A program made the position numbers and the translations under genes. The notes beneath the pieces were generated by a model. It worked only from the letters and a program-made list of their open reading frames with translations, ran no database searches and was not told the origin of the DNA. A stretch of 64,000 bases of DNA from CF-118 sp035934385 (GTDB lineage Bacteria; Chloroflexota; Dormibacteria; Dormibacterales; Dormibacteraceae). The DNA is taken from positions 17,926-81,925 of the forward strand of contig DASYXY010000055.1 in NCBI GenBank assembly GCA_035934385.1, given 5' to 3'. Shown here one piece after another: positions 7,810 to 16,824 of this stretch (its first letter is position 1; every line of letters starts with the position of its first letter).

Positions 7810-8214
7810 TCATTCGCGTTCCCAGACGATTCTTCGAAAATCGACCGTGCCTGGGTAGAGCAGGCTGGGAGCCGGCTCCGATTCGATGAAGAGCCGATTA
7901 CCCTCGATCCGGAACCTGCGCCGCTGCTCGGTGCCGTTCCAGGCTTCGTTCCAGGACGCCTCTACGGTGGTGACCAACTGGTCGCCCTCCACGTGATAGT
8001 GGCCGGTGTAGGCGATCATCGATCGGTGAAGCGCTGCCCCATGGGCGTCTGACTCACCCGGCGTCCTGACCTCGGCCGTGGTCAGCACCATGGACCGGCC
8101 GCGCTCGGTGAGGATCAGATACCCATTGGGTCGGGACCCGAATAGTTCGCGCACCTCGCCATCGACAACGACCTGCCAGGTCACCAGGCGCCAGGAGCCG
8201 ACAAGAGGATTCAC
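7810..8214 (-). CDS. Lipocalin-like domain protein
   Basis: A 134-residue protein from a GTG start. NPLVGSWRLVTWQ at the N-terminus, then NGYLILTERGRSMVLTT, AYTGHYHVEGDQLVTTVEAS and RRFRIEGNRLFIES, match the small lipocalin-like family (PF13924), a beta barrel that likely binds a hydrophobic ligand. There is no signal peptide, so it is cytoplasmic. No partner gene is obvious. Confidence 0.8.
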   Translation of the reverse strand: MNPLVGSWRLVTWQVVVDGEVRELFGSRPNGYLILTERGRSMVLTTAEVRTPGESDAHGAALHRSMIAYTGHYHVEGDQLVTTVEASWNEAWNGTEQRRRFRIEGNRLFIESEPAPSLLYPGTVDFRRIVWERE

Positions 8215-8255
8215 GCCAGCTCAACAGTTTGATCGGGGCGCAGCGAGAGTAAAGC

Positions 8256-8331
8256 TGGAGCGGGAGACGGGACTCGAACCCGCTACCTCAACCTTGGGAA
8301 GGTCGCGCTCTGCCAGGTGAGCTACTCCCGC
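8256..8331 (-). tRNA. tRNA-Gly (CCC)
   Basis: The 76-nt cloverleaf includes an encoded CCA. The acceptor is GCGGGAG paired with CTCCCGC, the D-arm GCTC/GAGC, the anticodon stem CGACC/GGTTG with loop TTCCCAA (anticodon CCC), and the T-arm GCGGG-TTCGAGT-CCCGT. The gene is complete and well paired apart from ordinary wobble. Confidence 0.95.
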
Positions 8332-8375
8332 GCGGAGCCTTGATTTTAGGCGGGCCATTCCATCCGAACTGTGCG

Positions 8376-8434
8376 AGTGCCGGCACTCGAGGATCAATTG
8401 GGCCAAATCACCAGCCCAGTGCCGGCACTCGAGG
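8376..8434. repeat. Two direct copies of a 17-bp palindromic element
   Basis: AGTGCCGGCACTCGAGG occurs at 8376-8392 and again at 8418-8434, a 42-bp period. The first lies within a perfect 16-bp palindrome (8374-8389, CGAGTGCCGGCACTCG). Both lie between the tRNA-Gly gene and the stop of the nucleotidyltransferase gene. They may be transcription-stop hairpins or protein-binding sites. Confidence 0.6.
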
Positions 8435-8436
8435 GG

Positions 8437-10959
8437 CTACGTTTCGACAACAGCCTCCACGCGAGGCGCCATTTCCTCAACGACCGAACGAACCAAGCCC
8501 GAGTACTCCTCGACCAGGGCCCGCGAGCGCGCCGCGTCGCGCGTCGACGCGATGACGTGGTACTCGGGACGGTCCGCGTCCGGCACCACCAGCACCCAGC
8601 CATCGTCGAAGAAAACCTTCACGCCGTCGGTCAGGTCGACGCGGTCGCGCAGGTGCCTTTCCATCATCGCCCGCATGACGCGCCCTTTCACGTCCCACGG
8701 GCAGAACACCACCGCCGACTCATGCGAGACCTCGGGAATGCGAGCACGCAAGGATGAGAGGCTCCCGCGCGTCTTCGCCAGCATCTCGAGCACACGCACC
8801 GTGCTGAACATGGCGTCGAACGACACCGCGAAGTCCGGCCAGCAGTAGCCGCCGCCGCCGTCGGAAGCCATGACCGTGTCGGCGTGCTGCGCGGCGCGCA
8901 GGACCGCGCCAGGCGTGATCTTCGACGGCACGAAGCGAGACCCAAGCTCCTCGGCGATCAGCGAGAATGCGAGAGACGCCGACGCCGGCCCGAGCAGAAT
9001 CCCGGAGCGCCCGGCAAGAGCCAGCTGCGCCAGCACCGCAAACGCCGCGGTGTGGTCCAAGACCGCGCCGGTCTCATCGATCCAGAAGCACCGCTCACCC
9101 GGCCGGTCGATGAACACGCCCAACTTCGCCTTGACGGCCGAGACGATCGTCCCGATCTCGCGCAGGTGCGCGTCAAACGAGACCTGGTCCTCCTCGGCCA
9201 CGATCTCGGCGGGCGACGCGTTCAAGGGGATGACGTCGCAGTTCATCTCCTGCAGGACGCGCGGCAGGAGCGCGCCCGCGGCGCCGTTGTTGTAGTCGAC
9301 GACCACCTTGAAGGCGGCAGCGCGCAAAACCTCGAGATCGAGAAGTGACAGCATCTCCCGGACATAGCCGTCGCTCTGGTCCTCGCGCCTCACGATGCGC
9401 CCCATCTCGTAGTGCGAGACGCGCCGTATGTCCTCACGGAAGAACAGTCCCTCGAGCTTGCGCTCGCTGCGCTTGTCGAGGTCGAATCCCTGCTGGTCGA
9501 AGATCCGGATGTCGGCGGACCGCGGATCAACCGGGGACGTCTGCACGTGCATGGCAGCGATGCGATTGTGCTTGGCCCAGTAGCGCGCGACCGGCGCAGG
9601 CATCACAGACAGGTCGGTGACGTTCGCGCCCGACGAGATCATCCCCGAGATGATCGCCCGGCCGATCATGCGCGCCGACCGCGTGTAGTCACGGGAGATC
9701 GCGATCTCGACGCCGACGGGGTTGAGCGCGCCTACGGACGCGCCCAGACGGGCAGCAAACTCGGGCGTGAACTCGACGTTGGTCAACCCGGTGAGGCCAT
9801 ACGATGTGAACAGGCCGCGCTTCCACGACCCGGCCCAGATGATCGACTCGCGGACGACCGCACCAGGCTCGACCTCCTTGTTCGGCCAGATGCGCACGTT
9901 GGCGTTGACCGTGGAGCCGGCGCCGATCACGACATCGCTCCCGATCACGGAACCCTCTTCCAGGATGCACCCGTTCTTCACGGTCACCGAGCGACACACC
10001 ACGGAGCCGCGCAGCCGCGAGGTCTCACCGATGTACGAGTGGTCCCACATGATCGAGTTCGACACCTTCGCGCCCGAGTCGATCGTCGTGAACGGACCGA
10101 TCACGCACGGACCGTTCACCCACGCTCCTGCGCGCACCTTCGCGCCCGCGCAGATGAGCGCGGGGCCGTCGACCCGCGCGGACGGAGAGACCTCGGCGTC
10201 CTCGTGGACCCAGATCCCCTCACCGACACGCTGCGCTGGAATCTGCACCTTGACACGGCCTTCCAGGCAGTCGAAGTTGGCCTTGGTGTACGCCGCGTGG
10301 CTGCCGACGTCCTCCCAGTAACCCGACGCGACCCAGCCGTAAACCGGCTCGCCTTCCTTCAGCAGCTTCGGGAACACGTCACCCGACCAATCGGTGACCT
10401 CGCCTGCGCGGAAGAAATCGAAAACCGCGGGGTCGAGGATGTAGATGCCTGTGTTCGCGAGGTCGGAGATGACCTCGCCCCATGAGGGCTTCTCGATGAA
10501 CCGCTGCACCGCGCCGCCTTCGTCGACGACCACGACGCCGTACTCGAGAGGATTCGGCACCGGCTTCAGGACGATGGTGGCGAGCGACTTGCGCTCCCGG
10601 TGAAATCGTGCCGCTGCCGCCAGGTCGATGTCCGTCAGCGCGTCGCCGGAAATGACCACGAATGTCTCGGTCAAGAACTGCCGCGCCAGCATCACCGACC
10701 CGGCCGTGCCAAGCGGTGAGTCTTCGACGGAATACGTGAGGGCTATGCCTTGCTCGGAACCGTCGCCGAAGTAGTTGCGGATGGAGGACCCGAGGTACTG
10801 GACCGTCGCCACCACATCCCGCATCTGGTGGCGGCGCAGGTGCAGGAGGATGTGCTCCATGATCGGCCGGCCCGCGACCGGCACGAGCGGTTTCGGCTGG
10901 CGGCTCGTCAGCGGTCGAAGGCGAGATCCCTCCCCTCCCGCCATCACGACGGCTTTCAT
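8437..10959 (-). CDS. Sugar nucleotidyltransferase fused to degenerate phosphomannomutase domain
   Basis: This 840-residue protein has an N-terminal nucleotidyltransferase (1-235) with MAGGEGSRLRPLT and a KP..PVAGRPIMEHIL, as in mannose-1-phosphate guanylyltransferases and glucose-1-phosphate nucleotidyltransferases. A left-handed beta-helix of hexapeptide repeats follows (about 245-375), then a phosphohexomutase-fold region (about 378-840). In that last part the phosphoserine loop (TASHNP in active enzymes) is replaced by HVQTSPVDPR (471-480) and the metal loop DGDRD by DRPGERC (618-624), so mutase activity is unlikely. It probably makes an NDP-sugar for glycogen or glycan synthesis. It is divergent from the phosphorylase gene, with 35 bases between starts. 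Confidence 0.88.
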   Translation of the reverse strand: MKAVVMAGGEGSRLRPLTSRQPKPLVPVAGRPIMEHILLHLRRHQMRDVVATVQYLGSSIRNYFGDGSEQGIALTYSVEDSPLGTAGSVMLARQFLTETFVVISGDALTDIDLAAAARFHRERKSLATIVLKPVPNPLEYGVVVVDEGGAVQRFIEKPSWGEVISDLANTGIYILDPAVFDFFRAGEVTDWSGDVFPKLLKEGEPVYGWVASGYWEDVGSHAAYTKANFDCLEGRVKVQIPAQRVGEGIWVHEDAEVSPSARVDGPALICAGAKVRAGAWVNGPCVIGPFTTIDSGAKVSNSIMWDHSYIGETSRLRGSVVCRSVTVKNGCILEEGSVIGSDVVIGAGSTVNANVRIWPNKEVEPGAVVRESIIWAGSWKRGLFTSYGLTGLTNVEFTPEFAARLGASVGALNPVGVEIAISRDYTRSARMIGRAIISGMISSGANVTDLSVMPAPVARYWAKHNRIAAMHVQTSPVDPRSADIRIFDQQGFDLDKRSERKLEGLFFREDIRRVSHYEMGRIVRREDQSDGYVREMLSLLDLEVLRAAAFKVVVDYNNGAAGALLPRVLQEMNCDVIPLNASPAEIVAEEDQVSFDAHLREIGTIVSAVKAKLGVFIDRPGERCFWIDETGAVLDHTAAFAVLAQLALAGRSGILLGPASASLAFSLIAEELGSRFVPSKITPGAVLRAAQHADTVMASDGGGGYCWPDFAVSFDAMFSTVRVLEMLAKTRGSLSSLRARIPEVSHESAVVFCPWDVKGRVMRAMMERHLRDRVDLTDGVKVFFDDGWVLVVPDADRPEYHVIASTRDAARSRALVEEYSGLVRSVVEEMAPRVEAVVET

Positions 10960-10979
10960 GTCGTTGCCTTCGCCTCACT

Positions 10980-10985
10980 TACCAT
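10980..10985 (+). promoter_or_regulatory. Candidate -10 (TACCAT) for glucan phosphorylase
   Basis: TACCAT ends 9 bases before the GTG at 10995, and no Shine-Dalgarno lies between, which fits a leaderless or nearly leaderless transcript. No -35 is recognised. Confidence 0.35.
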
Positions 10986-10994
10986 CGTAATTCC

Positions 10995-13055
10995 GTGTCG
11001 GACGATACAAACAAACTCGCTTACGACCTTCTCTGGACGTGGCAACCGGCGATCCAGAATCTCTTTCGCACCATCGACCCAACGAGATGGGAGCAGACGC
11101 ACCAGAATCCTGTGCTCCTGCTCAACCAGCTCGGCGATGATGGCCTCAGAGAGGCGCTCGAGCGCGACGACGTGAAGCATGCGCTCGACGACGCGAAATC
11201 CGTCTTCCGCCAGTACTACGACCGCAACCCTCCGTTTCTCGACGCGCACGCGCCCATGGTCATCGCGTATTTCTCGCTCGAGTTCGGCATCGCCGAGTGC
11301 CTGCCCATCTACTCGGGCGGTCTCGGCGTCCTCGCGGGCGACCATCTGAAAGCCACGAGCGATCTGGGCCTGCCCCTGGTCGCGGTGAGCCTCTTCTACA
11401 AGCAGGGGTTCGGACGCCAGGACATCGACGCCGATGCACGTCAGGTAGAGGTCTACTCCGAGAACAAGGGCAGCGACCTGCCGGTGCAAAGGGTGGAGGG
11501 CATAGAGGTCGAGGCTCCCATCGGCGGCGTCAACGCCAGGATCGCGGTCTGGAAGGCGCAGGTCGGACGTGTGCCTCTTTTCCTGCTCGACACGGACATC
11601 CCAACCAATCCGCCCGAGATCCGAACCATCACCGACCGCCTCTATCAGCCCGAGCCCGACAAGCGGCTGAGGCAGGAGATCGTGCTCGGCGTCGGTGGCG
11701 TGCGCGCGCTGCGCGCAATGGGGATCGCGGCCAACGTCTTTCACCTGAACGAGGGCCACAGCTTCCTGTGTGCGATCGAGCGAATCCGCGAGCTGCGCTC
11801 CTCGCGACAGATGACTCTCGAAGAGGCGCGCCTCGTCGCGCGCGCCGGAATCGTCTTCACCACCCACACGCCTATCGCGGCCGGCAGCGACTACTTCGAG
11901 CCAGGGCTGGTGTGGGACCTGCTCGGCCCTTACCTGCAGCAGGTCGGAATCAACTTCGACCGCTTCATGGACCTCGGACGACAAAAGCCGGGCGATCCGC
12001 GTGAAAGGCTCTGCACGACCTACGCGGCGCTGAGGCTCGCCGATCAATCCGTCGGCGTCAGCCGCCTCCATGGCGCGGTGTCACGCAGGCTCTGGAAGGA
12101 CGCATGGCGCGGCCTTAACGAGACGCAGGTGCCCATCGGGTCAGTGACCAACGGCGTGCACATGCCGACCTGGCTCGCGCCCGAGGTGGCGGCCGTCCTG
12201 AGCCGCTTCGTCGGACCCGACTGGTGGGACCTCGACGGCAGGGATGGACGTTGGCAGGCTGTCTTTGAGATCCCCGCCGCCGATCTCTGGGCGGTGCACA
12301 ACGAGCTCAAGCAGCGCTTGTTCGAGTTTGTTGCGATTCGCGACGAGAGGCCGGTGGAGAAGCTCGACCCCAGGGCGCTGACGATTGGTTTCGGCAGGCG
12401 TTTCGCGCCGTACAAGCGCGCGGACCTGCTGCTGAACGACCGCCAGCGGCTCACCAAGCTGCTCCACAACGCCAGGCGCCCGGTCCAGTTTCTGTTCGCG
12501 GGCAAGTCGCACCCGGCGGACCAGCCGGGTAAGGAAATCCTGCGGCGGGTGGTCAGCCTCGCCCGCGAGGAGTCGAACGTCATCTTCCTCAAGGACTACG
12601 ACATCGAGCTGGCGAGCCGGCTCGTGCAGGGATGCGATGTGTGGCTCAACAACCCGCGTCGCTTCCTCGAGGCGAGCGGCACCAGCGGCATGAAGGCCGC
12701 GGCCAATGGCGTCCTCAACGTGAGCGTGCTCGACGGCTGGTGGGACGAGGGGTACCGCCCTGAGCTTGGCTGGGCGATCCCATCCGGCGCGACCATCGAC
12801 CGTCCCGCCACCGACGACCGCGCTGAGGCCGAGGGCCTGTACCGCCTGCTGGAACGAGAGGTCGTGCCCGCCTTTTTTCAGCGCGACGCCGCCGGCATCC
12901 CCCAGCGCTGGGTGCAGATGATGCGGGCGTCAATCCGCTACGTGGTCACCGACTTCTCCGCGCGCCGCATGGTGCTCGACTACTTCGACCAGACCTACGC
13001 ACCGGGGGCACGCCGGGTGGAGCAGCTGCGCCTGCTGCCTGATTGGGGCGGCTGA
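10995..13055 (+). CDS. glgP: Alpha-glucan phosphorylase (GT35, short form)
   Basis: The 686-residue enzyme starts at a GTG. It releases glucose-1-phosphate from glycogen or maltodextrins using pyridoxal phosphate. Family features seen are IAYFSLEFGIAECLPIYSGGLGVLAGDH near residue 90, LNEGHSF, THTPIAAGSDYF, GFGRRFAPYKRADLLL, and the PLP-lysine region EASGTSGMKAAANGVLNVS. Length and motifs match the bacterial/archaeal short-form phosphorylase (TIGR02094 type) rather than the 800-residue E. coli type. Neighbouring glycogen synthase fusion and nucleotide-sugar genes support a role in glycogen turnover. It is convergent with the glycogen synthase fusion. Confidence 0.93.
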   Translation: MSDDTNKLAYDLLWTWQPAIQNLFRTIDPTRWEQTHQNPVLLLNQLGDDGLREALERDDVKHALDDAKSVFRQYYDRNPPFLDAHAPMVIAYFSLEFGIAECLPIYSGGLGVLAGDHLKATSDLGLPLVAVSLFYKQGFGRQDIDADARQVEVYSENKGSDLPVQRVEGIEVEAPIGGVNARIAVWKAQVGRVPLFLLDTDIPTNPPEIRTITDRLYQPEPDKRLRQEIVLGVGGVRALRAMGIAANVFHLNEGHSFLCAIERIRELRSSRQMTLEEARLVARAGIVFTTHTPIAAGSDYFEPGLVWDLLGPYLQQVGINFDRFMDLGRQKPGDPRERLCTTYAALRLADQSVGVSRLHGAVSRRLWKDAWRGLNETQVPIGSVTNGVHMPTWLAPEVAAVLSRFVGPDWWDLDGRDGRWQAVFEIPAADLWAVHNELKQRLFEFVAIRDERPVEKLDPRALTIGFGRRFAPYKRADLLLNDRQRLTKLLHNARRPVQFLFAGKSHPADQPGKEILRRVVSLAREESNVIFLKDYDIELASRLVQGCDVWLNNPRRFLEASGTSGMKAAANGVLNVSVLDGWWDEGYRPELGWAIPSGATIDRPATDDRAEAEGLYRLLEREVVPAFFQRDAAGIPQRWVQMMRASIRYVVTDFSARRMVLDYFDQTYAPGARRVEQLRLLPDWGG

Positions 13056-13060
13056 ACTGC

Positions 13061-13115
13061 TTTTGTGCACAAAAACACGTTATGCGGCCGGAATTTCACG
13101 CTTTTGTGCACAAAT
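13061..13115. repeat. Paired TTTTGTGCACAAA palindromes between convergent genes
   Basis: TTTTGTGCACAAAA at 13061-13074 is a perfect 14-bp palindrome. A second copy with a 12-bp palindromic core (13103-13114) lies 41 bp on, and each is followed at similar distance by CGGCCGG. The 79-bp gap lies between two convergent stop codons, so a promoter operator is unlikely. Termination or a DNA-binding site is possible. Confidence 0.6.
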
Positions 13116-13134
13116 GCGTGCTTCGGCCGGGAGC

Positions 13135-16100
13135 CTAGCCTTCTAGGGCGGCGATCCCCCGGCGCTCGCGATGGTTCGCGATCGCGGATCGGTACAGCTG
13201 AACGTACGTCTGCGCGGACCGCGACCACGACACGTCCTCGCTCATCGTTCTCCGCACGAGCCAGGACCACAGCGAGTGATGCCGGTAGGTCTCCCACGCG
13301 CGCACGATCGCGGCAAAAAATTGCCATGGGTCGTAGGCGTCGAAGCTGAAACCGTTGCCCGTCGAGGCCACCGGGTCGTAGTCCTTGATCGTGTCCGCCA
13401 GCCCGCCCGTCGCGCGCACGATCGGCACCGTCCCGTACCGCAGCGCGATCAGCTGGGCGAGTCCGCACGGCTCGAAGCGAGATGGCATCCACAGCATGTC
13501 GGCGCCGGCGTAGATGCGCTGCGCCAGCGCCGGGTCGAAGCCGATGACCGCGGCCACCGTGCCCGGCCTCTCGGCCGCCACCCGACGGAACATGTCCTCG
13601 TAGCGGCGGTCGCCGGTGCCGATCACCACGAGCTGCAGGCCGAGGCCGAGAATCGCAGGCAGCGCCTGCTCCACAAGGTCGAGGCCCTTCACGTCGTAGA
13701 AGCGCGACACCATCGCGCAGAGTGGCCGGTCGACCCGCTCGAGGCCAAGCTCGGTGCGCAGCTCCGCGCGGTCTAGCGCTTTCGCCTCGGGCGCCGTCGC
13801 CGAATAGTGGTGTGGGATGTTCGGGTCGCGCCCAGGATCGAACTGCTCGTAATCGATCCCGTTCACGATCCCGTACAGCTTGTGGACGTTGGCGCGCAAC
13901 ACCTCGTCGAGCCCCTCGCCGAACTCGGGCGTCTGGATCTCGGCGGCGTACCGCTCGCTCACCGTGTTGACCACGTCGGCAAAGTGGATTCCTCGACCGA
14001 GGACGTTCACCACGTCGTCGAGCCCCGGGATGCCGACCCGCATCAGGCCCCACCTCTCGAGGCCGCCGAGCGTCAGGGCGCCGAAGCCGTACACGCCCTG
14101 CGCCGAAAGGTTGTGAATGGTCAGGGCCGTCGCAACATCGGAGAGCTGTCCGTCGCCGTACAGCCGGTCCAGCAGGTTGGGCACGAGCGCGCACTGCCAG
14201 TCATGGACATGGATCACGTCGGGTCGAAAGTCGAGTGGACCTAGCATCTCCAGCAAGGCGCGTGAGAAGTAGATGAAGCGCGCGTCATCGTCCCCGAAGC
14301 CGTACATGCTGTCCCGGTCGTACAGCTGCGGGCAGTCGACGAAGTAGACGGGCATGTCGTTGATACGGCCTTCGTAGATCGTGGCCTCGACCGGCTGGGT
14401 GCCCAGTGGAACCTGCAGGCCGCGAACCACCGGCACCAGGCCGTAATGCGCGATGTCGACCTGCCGGTACCGCGGCAGCACAGCGCGGACGTCATGGCCC
14501 AGTCGTCGCAGCTCTTTGGACAGTGACGCCGCCACGTCGGCGATGCCGCCCATCTTCGCGAAGGGCGCGAGCTCCGCCGCGGCGACCAGCACCTTCAGCG
14601 GCTTGCCGTGCTCTCCCTGCACGACGGTCGACACCCCTGGCACGCGCAGGCCAAGCGATCCGTTTGGCGGCACCTGCTCGATGTCGTGGCCGTCGCGGCT
14701 GACGATCAATGCAAGCTCGACCGGGTCACCGGCGCCACGGCCCAGCTGCGCGAACGGCACAGACAGGAAGAAAGGATCCTGCACGTCCCACTCCGACTCG
14801 GGCGCCGCCTTCTGGGGCGGGTCGCTCACGCGCGCCAGCGTCAAGTGCCCGCCGGACGCCTGCGGCTCGATGCGGATCACATACGCCGGCTCGAATCCGA
14901 ATTCGGCAGCCGCGGCCAGGGGCAACGGCAGGTCGATGGATCCTTTCTGTCCGTCAGGGCCTGGCAGCCCCGAGCAGTAGAGCCAGAGGTTGATGTTCTG
15001 CGCCGCCAGGTCGGCGGCCGAACGTGGAGTGTCGATGCGGACGTACAGGCGCTCGGCGTCGTTGCCGTAGAAAACCCGTTCCACCACGCCCGCGGGCCGG
15101 TGCAGAGCCCCGAACCCGGAGCCCACCTGATAGAAGCCGGCCTTTGTCCAGGCAGAGTCGTTGCGCGAAGCGGGGCGAATCTCCACCTGCGGGAGGCCGC
15201 GCTCAGGCGTCGGCGCCTTCTGGAGGATCGGCTGGAAGAGCCGCGCGGGCGCGCGCTGCCCCATCACCTTGTACACGTTGCGCAGGTGCAGCCGGAACTG
15301 GTTGTCCCAGATCTGGTCCATGCCCGAGTCGTGCTTGGTGCTGAACCACCAGAACCAGTCGCTGCCTTCGGTGATGAGGATCTCGCGCCATGCGTTCATC
15401 GCCTGGCTCGAATCGTGCGGGCGCAGCCGCGACTGCTCCTCCAGCCACGTGCGCGTGTCGGCCAGGAGGTCCCACGCGGTGTTGTGATCGGGATCGCCGA
15501 TCCACGTGTCGAGGCTCGCCCCGATCCAGCTGCCGGTGTGCAGGCGGTGCAGTTGCTGCTGGGGCGGATGCTCTTTCAGGAAATCGCCCACCGTGGTCGT
15601 GACGATGTCCGGGGCCGCCGTCTCCAGCTCGCCGTAGAGCGCGTTCAGGAAGTCGTGCCCGTCACGCGGATAGAACTCCCAAGCGTTCTCTCCGTCGAGG
15701 GCGATGACGGCTAGATAGTCGTCATCGTTCTGCTGCTCGCGTATGCGCCGCAGGCGCGCCATCAGGTCGCGGGCCGCGTCGACCGACGACATGCGCTGGT
15801 AGTCGAAGCCGATCAAGTTGGAGAGCGTCGAGTCCCTGAAGACCATCGCCACCGACTGGCCTTCGCGGTCGATCCGGTAGGGCCGGTACAGCTGCGCGGG
15901 CACGTTCACCCGGCCCTCGGGATCGCGCCAGATGTGCGCGTCGATCGAGCGCGCGAGCACCTCCTCGTCGCTGATCATCCAGTCGATGCCGGCGTGCACG
16001 GCCAGGCCGGCCACGCTCTCGCCGACCGCCATCTCCGACGGCCACATCCCACCGGGCCGGCGCCCGATCAGTCGTTCGAACAGGCCCTGCCCGAGCTCGA

Positions 16101-16824
16101 TCTGCCGCTCGGCGTCCTCGCGGTGCGAGAAGTGACGCTCCGGCAGCCTGATCTGCGGGTTCGCCGTCCGCGCCGAGTCGACGTGGCACAGCAGCGGAAG
16201 GATCGGGTGGTAATAAGGAGAAAAGGTCAGCTCAGCCTGCCCGCGATCGGCCAGCTCCCTGTACTTCGGGATGACCCTCGTCATGACCTCTGCCTGCGCC
16301 TCGAACAGAGGCTTCTTGTCCTTCTCCGCGAAGTCGCGGTCCTTCCTCTTCAGCTCGGACAGGCGCGGATCCGAATCGACCCAGACCGGGTCGCACCACG
16401 CGAGGTTGAACCACACCTGCAGGTCGCGGATCTCCTGCGTGCTGAATTGCTCGTCGACTGAGCGCGAGGCCAGCTCGAGATAACGCGGCGACTGCTGCAC
16501 GCGCAGCGCCCGCGGCGACTCGCGCATCCAGCGCAGAAGGAACGTGCGCTCTTCCGCCGACAGCTCGCCGGCGTCGCGGCTGCTGAGGTTCAGGAACAGG
16601 TCGACCGACCCCTCCTTGCCGTAGTCCTCGATCTGCGCCAGCAGCGAGGGCACGAGGTTGAAGGTGGCGCGCACGTTGGGGTACCCGTCCAGCAGCGCCG
16701 GCATCTTCAGGTAGTCCTTCGCGCAGCGCAGCCGCACCCAGGGCAGCAGGTAGGTGCTGGTGAGGTCGTCCTTGTAGTACGGCTGGTGCATGTGCCAGAC
16801 GAAAGCAACGTGGAGGGGCTTCAC
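13135..16824 (-). CDS. GH57 glycoside hydrolase - glycogen synthase (GT5) fusion
   Basis: This 1229-residue protein starts at GTG. Residues 1-about 520 are a GH57 domain: HMHQPYY at the N-terminus, MWPSE with candidate nucleophile E264, and ALDGENAWEFY with candidate acid/base D377. Residues about 545-735 form a linker region with beta-strand patterns. Residues 742-1215 are a GT5 glycogen/starch synthase: KVLVAAAELAPFAKMGGIADV (the KxGG motif at 757), HVHDWQ, LTIHNLSAQG and SRFEPCGLAQLIALRYG. GT5 transfers glucose from ADP- or UDP-glucose to glycogen. Linked GH57 domains are branching enzymes or amylases, so this polypeptide could both extend and branch or trim alpha-glucan. Fused as one frame without break. 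A GT4 gene precedes it after a structured 218-base gap. Confidence 0.92.
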   Translation of the reverse strand: MKPLHVAFVWHMHQPYYKDDLTSTYLLPWVRLRCAKDYLKMPALLDGYPNVRATFNLVPSLLAQIEDYGKEGSVDLFLNLSSRDAGELSAEERTFLLRWMRESPRALRVQQSPRYLELASRSVDEQFSTQEIRDLQVWFNLAWCDPVWVDSDPRLSELKRKDRDFAEKDKKPLFEAQAEVMTRVIPKYRELADRGQAELTFSPYYHPILPLLCHVDSARTANPQIRLPERHFSHREDAERQIELGQGLFERLIGRRPGGMWPSEMAVGESVAGLAVHAGIDWMISDEEVLARSIDAHIWRDPEGRVNVPAQLYRPYRIDREGQSVAMVFRDSTLSNLIGFDYQRMSSVDAARDLMARLRRIREQQNDDDYLAVIALDGENAWEFYPRDGHDFLNALYGELETAAPDIVTTTVGDFLKEHPPQQQLHRLHTGSWIGASLDTWIGDPDHNTAWDLLADTRTWLEEQSRLRPHDSSQAMNAWREILITEGSDWFWWFSTKHDSGMDQIWDNQFRLHLRNVYKVMGQRAPARLFQPILQKAPTPERGLPQVEIRPASRNDSAWTKAGFYQVGSGFGALHRPAGVVERVFYGNDAERLYVRIDTPRSAADLAAQNINLWLYCSGLPGPDGQKGSIDLPLPLAAAAEFGFEPAYVIRIEPQASGGHLTLARVSDPPQKAAPESEWDVQDPFFLSVPFAQLGRGAGDPVELALIVSRDGHDIEQVPPNGSLGLRVPGVSTVVQGEHGKPLKVLVAAAELAPFAKMGGIADVAASLSKELRRLGHDVRAVLPRYRQVDIAHYGLVPVVRGLQVPLGTQPVEATIYEGRINDMPVYFVDCPQLYDRDSMYGFGDDDARFIYFSRALLEMLGPLDFRPDVIHVHDWQCALVPNLLDRLYGDGQLSDVATALTIHNLSAQGVYGFGALTLGGLERWGLMRVGIPGLDDVVNVLGRGIHFADVVNTVSERYAAEIQTPEFGEGLDEVLRANVHKLYGIVNGIDYEQFDPGRDPNIPHHYSATAPEAKALDRAELRTELGLERVDRPLCAMVSRFYDVKGLDLVEQALPAILGLGLQLVVIGTGDRRYEDMFRRVAAERPGTVAAVIGFDPALAQRIYAGADMLWMPSRFEPCGLAQLIALRYGTVPIVRATGGLADTIKDYDPVASTGNGFSFDAYDPWQFFAAIVRAWETYRHHSLWSWLVRRTMSEDVSWSRSAQTYVQLYRSAIANHRERRGIAALEG

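Noticed and set aside
14608..15714. 368-residue plus-strand frame opposite the GH57 region
   Set aside because: Antisense shadow of the fusion gene, with low-complexity composition.
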